This document shows positions 36,121 to 45,683 of a stretch of DNA of 64,000 bases, piece after piece (the first letter of the stretch is position 1; each line of letters opens with the position of its first letter). Below the pieces are notes generated by a model. That model had not been told where the DNA came from. It worked only from the letters and a program-made list of their open reading frames with translations, and made no database searches. This DNA is from Thermoanaerobaculia bacterium. GTDB taxonomy: Bacteria > Acidobacteriota > Thermoanaerobaculia > Multivoradales > J023. A program made the translations under genes and the position numbers. Location: assembly GCA_030431255.1 (NCBI GenBank), contig JAUIJL010000011.1:1-64000 (forward strand), given 5' to 3'.

Positions 36121-37800
36121 TCACATCAGACCGAGCTGTCGCAAGCGTTGGTTCAATCCCTTGACCGACACCCGCAAAGCACCGGCCATCGATTCGCGAT
36201 CACCGCCGTGGAGGTCGAGCGCCGCGACGAGCTCGTCGCGAGTCAGCTGGCTCGGCTTCCGAATGCGGGTCGACTTGTCGACCAGACGGTAGAGCGCGGT
36301 TCGAGAGATTCCCAAGGCGTGAGCCGTTGGCTGAAAGAGCCATTGATTGGCGGCGAGGGCCTCTAAGAGCTCGTCTTCGTTGATCTCGGACGCCGGCCGA
36401 AACTTGGCCTTAGTCGAAGCCTTGACCGGCATTGAGCCGAGAGCACCGCCGGTGGACCGGCGGCGGTTTTGCCGAGGCAGATCGAACGACGAAACCGGCT
36501 CTTCCGCTAAAGGCTGATCACTTTGATCAGCCAGTCCCCGATCGCTGTCCAACAGTTGTTGGGCCCGCCGAAGAACCTCTTTAGGTCGCGCATCACGAGC
36601 AGTAATAAGCAATTGTCGTACCACATTGCGGAGCTCGCGGACATTTCCCGGCCATGGATGCACGGCCAAGAGGGAAACGATCGACGCCCTGAGCCAGGGA
36701 CGGACCGAGGAAATAGGCACGTCCGGGGCCACCGGCTCCCCCATATCCTCCAGACCTTGGCGGATGAAGTGAAAAAGCAGCAGGCCGATGTCGTCCAGGC
36801 GGGCGCGCAAGGGCGGCAAGAAAATGCCGAAGCCGCTCAAACGGTGGAGCAGCGGGGCCCTGAACCGACCGTCGGCAATGTGGCGCTCCAAGTCCGCGTC
36901 GGTGGCGGCGACCAGCCTGACATCCACCACTTTGGGCGTGGCGTGGCCCACCCCTTGGATCTCGCCTGTTTCCAGGGCCCGCAGCAGCAGAGGTTGGATT
37001 TCCAGGGGGGTCTCACCGATCTCGTCGAGAAATAAAGTGCCCTTGTGGGCACGTCCAAAATGACCTTCCCGGGCCGATACCGCCCCGGTGAAAGCGCCCT
37101 TGGCAGAGCCGAAAAGCTCGCTGGCGGCGAGGCTGGCGGGCACCGCCGCGAGGTTGACCGACACCATCGGGCCGTTCCGGCGCAAGCCGCTGTGGTGCAG
37201 CGCCCGGGCCACCACCTCTTTGCCGGTGCCCGTTTCGCCCCGCAGCAGCACGGGAACGTCCAACGACGCCACCCGATCGATATCCCGCCGCAATTGGATC
37301 ATGGCCTCGCTTTGGCCGACCAATCCGAAGGATTCGTCGGATCGCTCGGGCACCGGATCCCGCAAATGCAGCAGCAGGACGATCGAGTTGGCGAGCTGGA
37401 TCACCACGCCTTTATCTAGCTCGTCCATGGTTAGGAGGCGGCGGTCGGAGACCGGTACATTGCCGAGGCTGACCGGGGTTGAGGTCTTTTCGCAGTCCAG
37501 CTCGATGCCGTAGCTCTTCAGCTTGAGGGACAGCGGTGTGCGGCTGAGGTGTGGGTCCGCCAGGGGCTGCCGAGAGCGACCGGGGCCGCCGAAATGTGGC
37601 TCCAGGCGTGAGATCTTGACTTCCTCGCCGGATACCAACGCCGTGAGGACCGCCACCTCGCCCACGCGGCGGTGGTCGTCGTGAAAGAGGATCGTCAACC
37701 ACGGAACGGATAGTTGAGTCCAGGAGCTGGAGAGGATGCGTTGGGGGCGGGTGTCGGCGGCTAGGTCGCCCCAGCGATCATCGATTTTTGACTGCCTCAC
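36121..37800 (-). CDS. sigma54-dependent activator with intact GAFTGA
   Basis: 559 residues, GTG start at 37800. Residues 30-150 look like a diverged FHA domain (ISRLEPHFGG ... SLGNVPVSDRRLL). The AAA+ domain has Walker A GETGTGK (188-194), GAFTGA (235-240) and LFLDE (256-260). The C-terminus carries a Fis-like helix-turn-helix (AHALGISRTALYRLV) followed by a second helix-turn-helix-like unit (SMAGALRVSVKGLNQRLRQL). It is encoded upstream of the PknK-like kinase and diverges from an operon with a sigma54-type promoter, which is its most likely target. Confidence 0.93.
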   Translation of the reverse strand: MRQSKIDDRWGDLAADTRPQRILSSSWTQLSVPWLTILFHDDHRRVGEVAVLTALVSGEEVKISRLEPHFGGPGRSRQPLADPHLSRTPLSLKLKSYGIELDCEKTSTPVSLGNVPVSDRRLLTMDELDKGVVIQLANSIVLLLHLRDPVPERSDESFGLVGQSEAMIQLRRDIDRVASLDVPVLLRGETGTGKEVVARALHHSGLRRNGPMVSVNLAAVPASLAASELFGSAKGAFTGAVSAREGHFGRAHKGTLFLDEIGETPLEIQPLLLRALETGEIQGVGHATPKVVDVRLVAATDADLERHIADGRFRAPLLHRLSGFGIFLPPLRARLDDIGLLLFHFIRQGLEDMGEPVAPDVPISSVRPWLRASIVSLLAVHPWPGNVRELRNVVRQLLITARDARPKEVLRRAQQLLDSDRGLADQSDQPLAEEPVSSFDLPRQNRRRSTGGALGSMPVKASTKAKFRPASEINEDELLEALAANQWLFQPTAHALGISRTALYRLVDKSTRIRKPSQLTRDELVAALDLHGGDRESMAGALRVSVKGLNQRLRQLGLM

Positions 37801-37866
37801 GATGACGGCATTCTACTCGATGTGTCGGAGCGAAAACTGGAGCGCAGCCCGTGATTCGGCAAAAGC

Positions 37867-37886
37867 GGACATGTCCGGACATGTCC
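37867..37886. promoter_or_regulatory. two tandem 10-bp palindromes, candidate activator binding site
   Basis: GGACATGTCC occurs twice back to back (37867-37876, 37877-37886). It is 67 bp upstream of the activator's own start codon and about 190 bp upstream of the sigma54-type promoter on the other strand. That is the usual place for an enhancer-binding site. Confidence 0.6.
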
Positions 37887-38075
37887 GGCGACCGTCCGCG
37901 GACACTTGGGGAGCTCGAGAAATCCGTTGGGGATTGCTCGGAGGTGGGGTCAGTCGTGTGGGGTGCCCGGTTTCGGGATCCAACGCAGGCGCTCGCTGTT
38001 TGAGCACGTTGTTGGTTACGTATGACTTTCGCGCACTATTCGTTTCAAAGTCCTATTCCTTTTTGTCGTCTTTTC

Positions 38076-38091
38076 TGGCATCGTAATTGCT
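38076..38091 (+). promoter_or_regulatory. sigma54-type (-24/-12) promoter
   Basis: TGGCAT-N5-TTGCT has GG and GC separated by exactly 10 bp and differs from the consensus TGGCAC-N5-TTGCA at two positions. It points toward the GMC-hydrolase gene, whose start is 268 bp downstream. The rest of 37801-38358 is non-coding apart from the palindromes noted. Confidence 0.7.
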
Positions 38092-38358
38092 AAATCTGTC
38101 TGCCACGCACCGTACCTGTTGGAGGGATCCCGGAAGGGAGCCCGTCGGTCACCGTGTCGTATTGTGTCGAATCGGCGTTAGCGCGCTGTTTGCGGCGCGG
38201 CGGCGACTGTGCGCAGAAGCCGGCCACGGGCTTCCTTCCAACACTCCGTTTCCAGCCACCAGCCATACGGCGGTGTGGGGTTGATTTGTGTGTGCTCGCC
38301 TCGACCTCGAATGCAGCGGAACCCATGTGCTCCGCTCGTGCCCCCAAGGAGACGGTCC

Positions 38359-41300
38359 ATGAATGCGCGTCTGTCCTCACCCATTGAATCCATGAAAGAA
38401 CACTATGGTGCCGTGGTCATCGGTTCCGGATATGGGGGCGGTATCGCCGCTTCCCGTCTCGCAAGAGCCGGTCAGGCCGTGTGTTTGCTGGAGCGCGGAC
38501 GGGAGATTCGCCCCGGGGAATATCCGGATACCGAGGTCGAGGGCGCCGAGGAGATGCAGATGCACCTGCCCGACGGCCACGTGGGCAAAGCCACCGGCAT
38601 GTTCGACTTCCACGTTCAGGAAGACATCAACGTGCTCGTGGGTTGTGGCTTGGGCGGCACGTCGCTGATCAATGCCAACGTCGCCCTCAAGGCGGTGGAA
38701 GGGGTGTGGGACGACGAGCGCTGGCCGACCGTGCTGCGCGGAGGGCACACGGATTTGGAGGAATACTATCGGCGCGCCACCACCATGCTCGGCTCCAACC
38801 CCTATCCCGACGACTTTCCTACCCTGCCCAAGCTGGAGGCTCACCGGAAGTCCGCGGAAGGTTTGGGCATGGAAGATGTGTTTTATAAGCCGCCGATCAA
38901 TGTGACGTTTGAGGATCGGACGAACTCCGCGGGTGTGGTGCAAAAAAAGTGCATCAATTGCGGTGATTGTGTCGCCGGTTGCAACCATTGGGCAAAGAAT
39001 ACGACCCTCATGAACTATTTGCCGGATGCTTGGAATCACGGTGCCGAGATCTTCACCGAATGCTCGGTGAAGTATCTGGAACGCCGGGACGACAAGTGGG
39101 TCATCCATTTTGAGGTCGTCGGCCAGGGTCGGCAGAAATTCGACGCCCCCGAGCTCTTCGTCACCGCGGACATCGTGGTGGTTTCCGCGGGCACCCTCGG
39201 CTCGACCGAAATCATGTTGCGGTCCAAGGAGAAGGGGCTGGCGATTTCCGATCGAGTCGGCAAGCACTTCTCCGGCAACGGCGATGTCCTCGGTTTTGCC
39301 TACAACACCGACACCCACATCAACGGCATCGGCTTCGGCACCCACACGGACGGCTCCGTGGATCCCGTGGGCCCGTGTATCACCAGCATCATCGACCACC
39401 GCAACACCCCGAAGTGGCAAGACGGCTTTGTGATCGAGGAAGGCTCGATTCCGGGCATGGTCGGGCCGGCGGTGCCGCCGGTCTTTGCGGTCGCCGCCGG
39501 CGCGGTGGGCAAAGATACGGACCACGGCTTCTTCGATTGGTTGCAGGAAAAAGGCCGAGCCGCCGAGAGCCTCATTCGCGGTCCGTACCACGGGGCGATC
39601 AACAACACCCAGACCTATTTGGTGATGTCCCACGACGGCAGCGAAGGTGACATCGAGCTCCAGGACAACGATCGCATCAAGCTCTCTTGGCCGGGGGTGG
39701 GCAAGGAGCCCATCTTCCAGACCGTCAACGACACCTTGGAAGACGCCACCAAACCCCTGGGCGGGGTCTATCTCAAGAATCCGATTTGGAGCGACGCCTT
39801 CGACAAGAGCTTGATCTCCGTCCATCCTTTGGGTGGCTGCGTCATGGCGGACGACGCGTCCGAGGGCGTGACCAATCACAAAGGACAGGTCTACTCCGGT
39901 GCCGCGGGAACCGACGTGCACGACGGCCTGTACGTCACCGACGGCTCGATCGTGCCCTTGAGCCTGGGAGTCAACCCGCTGTTGACCATTTCTGCTCTCT
40001 CGGAACGGGTGCTCGATTTGATGGCCAAGGATCGGGGATGGAGCCTCGATGTGGAGACGCCGTCCGAGCCCCGCGAGACGGCGCCCGTAGAAAAGGAAGG
40101 CGTGCTCGGTATTCAATTCACCGAGACCATGAAGGGTTATTTCTCGACCGAGGAGAAAGAGGACTTCCAGGCCGGCTACGACCAAGGCAAAGACTCGGGC
40201 TCGGCCATGGAATTCACGCTCACCATTCAAGGTGACGATCTCGACGAGCTGATCAACACCAAGGAGCACGAGGCGGAAATGTTCGGCACCGTCAAGTGCC
40301 GGGCGTTGTCCGAAGACGCCATGACCGTCACCGGCGGCAGCTTCAACCTATTCGTCGATAATCCGAATCAGGTCGAAACCAAAAATATGGTGTATCGCAT
40401 GGTGATGCACTCCGAGGAGGGCAAGGATTACTACTTCCACGGATACAAGATCGTGCACACCGCCTCGATCCTGGCGGCTTGGCCCCAGACCACGACCCTC
40501 TACGTGACCGTCTACGACGGCGAAAACGATCAAGGGCCGGTGGTCGGCAAGGGCATCCTGCATATCGAGCCTTTGGATTTCGCCAAGCAGATGACCACGA
40601 TGAAGGTCATCGGCGCCCATAGTGCCAAGGAGAGCATCGAAGGCTTAGCCCGTTTCGGCACCTACTTTGCCGGGGTGCTCTTCGAAGCCTACGGCGGCAT
40701 CTTGGTGCCCGAGAAATACTTCGATCCCGACGCCGAGCCGCGCAAAAAGCGTCCGTTGCGGGTGGGCGCGCCGGAAGTTCATCACTTCGAAACCAGCGAT
40801 GGGGTCACCCTGCGGCTGACCCGCTACAGAGGCGGCGACAAGGGGCCCGTGCTCATGGTGCACGGCGCCGGGGTGTCGAGCTTGATCTTCTCCACGGACC
40901 TGATCGACACCAACCTTCTGGAATACCTTTACGCCCACGGCTACGACGTGTGGCTCTTCGACTTCCGCATCTCGATCGCCCTGCCGGCTTCCGAGGACCA
41001 ATCCAACGGCGACCAAATCGCGAGCATCGACCATCCCGAGGCGGTGGACTACGTCCGCAACGCCACCGGCGTGGAGTCGATCCAAGCGGTGGTCCACTGC
41101 TACGGCTCCAACACCTTCTTTATGGCGTTGCTGGCGGGCATGGAAGGGGTGCACAGTGTGGTGTGCTCCCAGGTGGCGACCAACTTGCTGTGCCCGATCG
41201 ACGTCAAGCTCAAGTCGGGCCTGCATTTGCCGTCGGTCTTGGATCTCTTCGGCGTCGATTCCTTGACCGCGTATGTGGATAAAAACTCCAATTGGAAATC

Positions 41301-41790
41301 CAAGCTCTTCGACGAGCTCTTAGAGCTCTACCCGATGCGCAAAGGGCAGCACAACGAGAGCCCGGTCAGCCATCGCATCACCTTCATGTACGGCCAGCTC
41401 TACTCCTTGGAGCAGCTGGACCAGCGGACCTTCGACAACCTGCATGAGCTCTTCGGGGTGAGCAACATCACCACCTTCGAGCATCTGGCGCTGATGGTGC
41501 GGGAGAAGCAGGTCATGGACCACGAGGGCAACGATGTCTACATGCCCCATCTCGATCGCCTCGCCATGCCCATGTGCTTCATTTCGGGTGAGGACAACAA
41601 GACCTACCTGCCCAAGAGCACCAAGGCGACCTTGGACGCCGTGATCGCGGCCAACGGTGAGGATCTTTACACGCGGCACGTGATTCCGGACTACGGTCAT
41701 ATCGACTGCATTTTCGGCAAGAACGCGGTCGACGACGTCTATCCGCACATCTTGGCCCATCTCGAAAAAACCCTGAAACCGTCCACCTGA
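38359..41790 (+). CDS. GMC-family (cholesterol-oxidase-like) oxidoreductase fused to alpha/beta-hydrolase
   Basis: 1143 residues from ATG 38359 (AAGGAG upstream). The N-terminal FAD domain has GSGYGGG (22-28) and a GMC signature (INVLVGCGLGGTSLINANVA). A four-cysteine motif CINCGDCVAGC (198-208) is followed by the HPLGGCVMADD active-site block (His489). The closest relatives by pattern are ChoD-type cholesterol oxidases, which share the cysteine motif. A middle domain (about 590-790) is not recognised. The C-terminal part is an alpha/beta-hydrolase (VLMVHGAGVSSLIF) whose nucleophile elbow reads VHCYGSN, placing Cys914 where Ser is usual, with His1114 in DYGHID. No signal peptide is seen. It is the first gene of a three-gene operon. 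Confidence 0.88.
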   Translation: MNARLSSPIESMKEHYGAVVIGSGYGGGIAASRLARAGQAVCLLERGREIRPGEYPDTEVEGAEEMQMHLPDGHVGKATGMFDFHVQEDINVLVGCGLGGTSLINANVALKAVEGVWDDERWPTVLRGGHTDLEEYYRRATTMLGSNPYPDDFPTLPKLEAHRKSAEGLGMEDVFYKPPINVTFEDRTNSAGVVQKKCINCGDCVAGCNHWAKNTTLMNYLPDAWNHGAEIFTECSVKYLERRDDKWVIHFEVVGQGRQKFDAPELFVTADIVVVSAGTLGSTEIMLRSKEKGLAISDRVGKHFSGNGDVLGFAYNTDTHINGIGFGTHTDGSVDPVGPCITSIIDHRNTPKWQDGFVIEEGSIPGMVGPAVPPVFAVAAGAVGKDTDHGFFDWLQEKGRAAESLIRGPYHGAINNTQTYLVMSHDGSEGDIELQDNDRIKLSWPGVGKEPIFQTVNDTLEDATKPLGGVYLKNPIWSDAFDKSLISVHPLGGCVMADDASEGVTNHKGQVYSGAAGTDVHDGLYVTDGSIVPLSLGVNPLLTISALSERVLDLMAKDRGWSLDVETPSEPRETAPVEKEGVLGIQFTETMKGYFSTEEKEDFQAGYDQGKDSGSAMEFTLTIQGDDLDELINTKEHEAEMFGTVKCRALSEDAMTVTGGSFNLFVDNPNQVETKNMVYRMVMHSEEGKDYYFHGYKIVHTASILAAWPQTTTLYVTVYDGENDQGPVVGKGILHIEPLDFAKQMTTMKVIGAHSAKESIEGLARFGTYFAGVLFEAYGGILVPEKYFDPDAEPRKKRPLRVGAPEVHHFETSDGVTLRLTRYRGGDKGPVLMVHGAGVSSLIFSTDLIDTNLLEYLYAHGYDVWLFDFRISIALPASEDQSNGDQIASIDHPEAVDYVRNATGVESIQAVVHCYGSNTFFMALLAGMEGVHSVVCSQVATNLLCPIDVKLKSGLHLPSVLDLFGVDSLTAYVDKNSNWKSKLFDELLELYPMRKGQHNESPVSHRITFMYGQLYSLEQLDQRTFDNLHELFGVSNITTFEHLALMVREKQVMDHEGNDVYMPHLDRLAMPMCFISGEDNKTYLPKSTKATLDAVIAANGEDLYTRHVIPDYGHIDCIFGKNAVDDVYPHILAHLEKTLKPST

Positions 41791-41800
41791 GGAGAACGCT

Positions 41801-44146
41801 ATGAATGCTTGGCTCACATGGTTCAGCCGTTTGACGTGGATTGGTGCGGCGGCAAATCTCGGTTTTATTCTGCCCGCGATCTTCGCCCCCGATGTGCTCG
41901 AGGCCCTGCTCGGCCCGGGCTCCACGGAATTCGCCATCTATTGGGTGCCGTGGGCGGGCTTCCTGCTCTTATCCGCCACGCTGCTTTATCTGCCGGCGGC
42001 GAAAGACCCCCTCGGCCTGCACGTCTACGCATGGCTTTCGGTGATCGGTCGCGGCATGGCGGCCACCTATTGGTTGTGGTCCAACTCCCGGTGGGACCTG
42101 CCGGGCATGATCCAGACCTTCTGGATCCTCGACGGCTCGTTCTGTGTCATCTTCCTGGTGCTTTTGCAGATGGGCATGCCGGCGGAGCTGAAGATCTCGC
42201 CGGCGAATTTGGCGCGAGCGGTGGCGAGCTGGGGCAAGGCCATGACCGCCCTATTCTCGCCGCCTGAGGGTGAATCCAACGGCTCCTTGCGAGCCTTCGG
42301 CATCATCACTTGGTTGGCGGTAGTGGCCAATCTCGGCTTTGCCCTGCCGGCTTTGCTCAACCCCGAGGCGACCCAGGCGATGTACCAAGGGGTGACCGCC
42401 AAATGGGCCTATCTGTGGCTCGGTAATTGCGGCTTCCTTTTGATCCAGCTGGGCTTCTACTTCATGCCGGCGGGGGCCTATCCGAAACGCTATCGGATCT
42501 TCGCTTGGTCGTCGGTGGTGTTCTGGCTCGCCAGCTCTGTCTTCTGGTTCTGGCTGAATCAGACATGGAGCCCCGATTCGCTGCTGAGCAAATTCTGGAT
42601 CTTCGACGGCGCCCTCGGCATCATCCTGTTGGTGCTTTTGCACCGTGGCATGCCGCCCGAATATCAGATCAGCGCCGCCGGGCTCAAAGAGCTCATCGTC
42701 GGGGGTATTCAGCGCTGTCTCAAAGCCCTGATGACCCCGGCCCATCTGGCGCTGTTGGCTTTGGTCTTGGTCGCCGGTGTGGTGATCGCTAAGAACGTGC
42801 ATGGCCATCTATTGGACATCAAACCGGATCCGATCTTCGACGACCCAGCGGAGCAATTCAAATACGGCGCCATCGGCTTGGCGGTCGAGGCACGGGTGCC
42901 CCTCTATTTGTGGGAGGTATTGCCGGATCTTTGTGGCGACACCTTGCCCGATCCGGACAAGGGGATGGCGTCACTGGGTTTGATCTACGAGGACGGCAAG
43001 GATCTCCCGATCGGCTTCGCCTTGCGGGATCTGGGATATCCCACGGTCGAGCCCAATTGCTCTCTCTGCCATACCGCCAACTACCGGACGGAGGAAGGCG
43101 CGCCCCAGCAAATCGCCCTCGGTGGATCGGCCCACATGCTCGATCTCCAGGCGTTCCAATGGTTCCTCTACGATTGCGCGGATTCGCCTCAATTCACCGC
43201 CAAAAACGTAGTGGCGAAGATCAACGAGAAGCGAAATTTGGGAGCCATTGAGAGCTTCCTCTATCGCTGGGTGATCATCCCCACCGCCAAGACGGGTCTC
43301 GATACCCAGCGCAAGGCCTATTCGTGGCAGAAGTCTCGTCCCGACCAAGGCCGCGGCCGAACCGACACCTTCAACCCCACCAAGATCACCGTGCTCAACC
43401 TGCCCGACGATGGCACCATCGGCACGGTGGATTTGCCGGCGATTTGGAATCAGCGTGCCCGCGAAGGCATGTGGCTCCATTGGGACGGCAACAACGACGC
43501 GATCAAGGAACGCAATTACGCCGCGGCCATGGCCGTGGGTGCGACCCCCGACTCGGTGCTGCCCGATCACTTCAAAATCGTCACCGACTTCGTGCTCGAT
43601 CTTCCACCCGCTTCGTATCCGTACGACATCGATCAGGAGAAAGCGGCCCGAGGTGGCATCATCTACAACGCCCAATGCGCGGATTGTCACGCGTTCGGTA
43701 GCCAGAAAATCGGCACCGTCACCGACATCGCCGAGATCGGCACCGATTCCCATCGTCTCAACTCGTTCACCAAAGAGCTGGTGGAGGCCCTGCACTCGGT
43801 GCACGAGGGTCTGTTCCAATTCGACGCCTACCGCAAAACCGAGGGTTACGCCAACGTGCCGATCGACGGCATCTGGGTGCGCGCCCCCTACCTGCACAAC
43901 GGCTCCGCGCCCACCCTGTGGGATCTGCTGCAAAAACCCGAGGATCGACCCAAATCTTTCTACCGGGGATACGAGGTCTTCGATCCCGTGCATGTGGGAT
44001 TCGTGCACCAGGGCCCCGAGGTGGAGAAGGTGGGTTGGTTGCAGGATTCGTCAGTCGCCGGTAACGGCAACGGTGGCCACCTCTACGGCACCGACTTGAC
44101 CGACGAAGAGAAGTGGGACTTGATCGAATTTCTTAAGACCCTCTAG
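41801..44146 (+). CDS. membrane-anchored di-haem cytochrome (RoxA/MauG-like)
   Basis: 781 residues; AGGAG overlaps the stop of the previous gene and lies 6 bp before ATG 41801. The first 340 residues form about eight membrane helices in two similar halves, each starting with a W-x-A-x-x-A/V-N-L-G-F pattern. A soluble domain follows with haem motifs CSLCH (420-424) and CADCH (626-630) and the blocks IWNQRAREGMWLHWDGNN and GIWVRAPYLHNGSAPTLWDL. These resemble di-haem proteins related to MauG, cytochrome c peroxidases and rubber oxygenases. It could take electrons from, or oxidise the product of, the GMC enzyme. The fusion of an eight-helix anchor to this domain is unusual. Confidence 0.83.
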   Translation: MNAWLTWFSRLTWIGAAANLGFILPAIFAPDVLEALLGPGSTEFAIYWVPWAGFLLLSATLLYLPAAKDPLGLHVYAWLSVIGRGMAATYWLWSNSRWDLPGMIQTFWILDGSFCVIFLVLLQMGMPAELKISPANLARAVASWGKAMTALFSPPEGESNGSLRAFGIITWLAVVANLGFALPALLNPEATQAMYQGVTAKWAYLWLGNCGFLLIQLGFYFMPAGAYPKRYRIFAWSSVVFWLASSVFWFWLNQTWSPDSLLSKFWIFDGALGIILLVLLHRGMPPEYQISAAGLKELIVGGIQRCLKALMTPAHLALLALVLVAGVVIAKNVHGHLLDIKPDPIFDDPAEQFKYGAIGLAVEARVPLYLWEVLPDLCGDTLPDPDKGMASLGLIYEDGKDLPIGFALRDLGYPTVEPNCSLCHTANYRTEEGAPQQIALGGSAHMLDLQAFQWFLYDCADSPQFTAKNVVAKINEKRNLGAIESFLYRWVIIPTAKTGLDTQRKAYSWQKSRPDQGRGRTDTFNPTKITVLNLPDDGTIGTVDLPAIWNQRAREGMWLHWDGNNDAIKERNYAAAMAVGATPDSVLPDHFKIVTDFVLDLPPASYPYDIDQEKAARGGIIYNAQCADCHAFGSQKIGTVTDIAEIGTDSHRLNSFTKELVEALHSVHEGLFQFDAYRKTEGYANVPIDGIWVRAPYLHNGSAPTLWDLLQKPEDRPKSFYRGYEVFDPVHVGFVHQGPEVEKVGWLQDSSVAGNGNGGHLYGTDLTDEEKWDLIEFLKTL

Positions 44147-44159
44147 GGAGAGGTGGATT

Positions 44160-45605
44160 GTGAGTCGAATCAATACCTTTAGGCACCCTCTCCATTCGCT
44201 TTTTCAGAGCATGGTGGAGGAGGTGGCCAACAAAATAGAGGATCGGGTGGGCAAGATGACCGCCAACCAACCCGACGCCCCTCGATTGGACGAGAACCAT
44301 CCGGCCACGGCCGTGGCTCACGCGATTTCCCGGCATAAAAGCAAGGGAAAGGAGGTGCCGGATCAACCGCCCGCGGAGCTTTCCGCCAAGCACGGTGGGG
44401 TGGTCGATACCTTGTGGACGTGCGCCAAGCTTGCCGGGGAATATATGGAAGCGAAATTCCTCGGCAACGACAAAAAGGCCGCCGAGAAGAAGGACGAGCT
44501 CAAATTCAACACCTGTGATCCGGAGTGGCTGGAAGCGGTGATGCAATATGAAGAGTACTTCGGCCTGTCCGGGGATCGGCGAGACATTCCTTATGTCCGT
44601 TGGCAAAACCTGGACGACTTCGTGATGGAGACCCTGCCGGCCGACGCCAAGGTCGCCCTGCTGGGCGATTGGGGCACCGGCACGGACGAGGCCATCGCTT
44701 TGCTCAAGGCGGTTAAGAAGCACGAGCCCGACGTGATCATCCACTTGGGAGACGTCTACTATTCCGGCACTGAGAACGAGACCCACAAATTCTTTCTCGA
44801 CATCTTGAACGATGTGCTGGAGCGGGACAAAAATCCCATTCCCGTCTACAACATGACCGGCAATCACGACATGTACAGCGGCGGTGCGGGTTTCTACAAG
44901 CTTCTGCCGCAGACCAATCCACCGCCGTTGTTCAACGAAGAGCAGGCGCAAAAAGCCAGCTACTTCTGTTTGCGCAGCGTTGACGGAGCCTGGCAATTCC
45001 TGGCCATGGACACGGGCTTGCACGACCATGATCCGTTCACGGTCTCTACCGACATCACCTACTTGGAGGACTCGGAGGTGGAGTGGCACGTGGACAAGAT
45101 CCGTCGGCACAGCCAAGCCGGGGGTCGAACCATCCTGCTCAGCCACCATCAGCTCTTTTCCGCCTTCGATGCCATCGGCAAAGGGGTGGAAAAACCGGCC
45201 GGGCAAGAAGCCGCCAACCCGAAATTGCTCGAGAGCTTCCGTCAATTTCAAGAGGCGGCGGAGGGTCCGGGAGATATCGCGGCGTGGTTCTGGGGTCACG
45301 AGCACAACCTGGACATCTACGAGCCCTACCTGGGCTTAGCGAAAGGGCGGTGCATGGGTCACGCGGCGGTTCCCCATTTCAAGGAAGACAATCCGTATCA
45401 GGTCTTAGACGGCATCCCGGATCCGCCCCAATTGGTGGACGACCCGGCGCTTCCGGGGGAGAAGCTCAAGCTCGGCACGGTCGATGAGATTTATGCCCAC
45501 GGTTTCGCCATCATCAAGCTCGATGATCGAGACCAGACCGCCACCGTCGGCTACTTCCAAGAGACCAATGCCTATGCCTCGCCCATGTACGAGGAGAAGC
45601 TCTGA
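44160..45605 (+). CDS. metallophosphoesterase
   Basis: 481 residues with a GTG start preceded by GGAGAGG. The calcineurin-like motifs are clear: VALLGDWGTGTDEA, IHLGDVYYSGTENE, YNMTGNHDMYSGG, ILLSHHQLFSAF and WFWGHEHNLDIYE. There is no obvious signal peptide, and residues 1-150 form an extra helical domain. It is the third gene of the operon, 13 bp after the di-haem gene, and is followed by a strong terminator. The substrate is unknown; a phosphorylated intermediate of the same pathway is possible. Confidence 0.87.
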   Translation: MSRINTFRHPLHSLFQSMVEEVANKIEDRVGKMTANQPDAPRLDENHPATAVAHAISRHKSKGKEVPDQPPAELSAKHGGVVDTLWTCAKLAGEYMEAKFLGNDKKAAEKKDELKFNTCDPEWLEAVMQYEEYFGLSGDRRDIPYVRWQNLDDFVMETLPADAKVALLGDWGTGTDEAIALLKAVKKHEPDVIIHLGDVYYSGTENETHKFFLDILNDVLERDKNPIPVYNMTGNHDMYSGGAGFYKLLPQTNPPPLFNEEQAQKASYFCLRSVDGAWQFLAMDTGLHDHDPFTVSTDITYLEDSEVEWHVDKIRRHSQAGGRTILLSHHQLFSAFDAIGKGVEKPAGQEAANPKLLESFRQFQEAAEGPGDIAAWFWGHEHNLDIYEPYLGLAKGRCMGHAAVPHFKEDNPYQVLDGIPDPPQLVDDPALPGEKLKLGTVDEIYAHGFAIIKLDDRDQTATVGYFQETNAYASPMYEEKL

Positions 45606-45651
45606 TCTGAATTCAAGCCTTGATCGTCATCGACCGATGCTTTGCATACCC

Positions 45652-45683
45652 GCCGGCGAGACCTGCTCGCCGGCACTTTTTTT
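45652..45683 (+). terminator. rho-independent terminator of the GMC operon
   Basis: A 9-bp perfect stem GCCGGCGAG/CTCGCCGGC with loop ACCTG, then AC and seven T residues. It lies 47 bp after the metallophosphoesterase stop. Confidence 0.93.

Noticed and set aside
38377-40269. 630-codon open frame on the minus strand
   Set aside because: Shadow of the GMC oxidoreductase gene caused by high third-position GC; His/Val/Gly-rich without domains.
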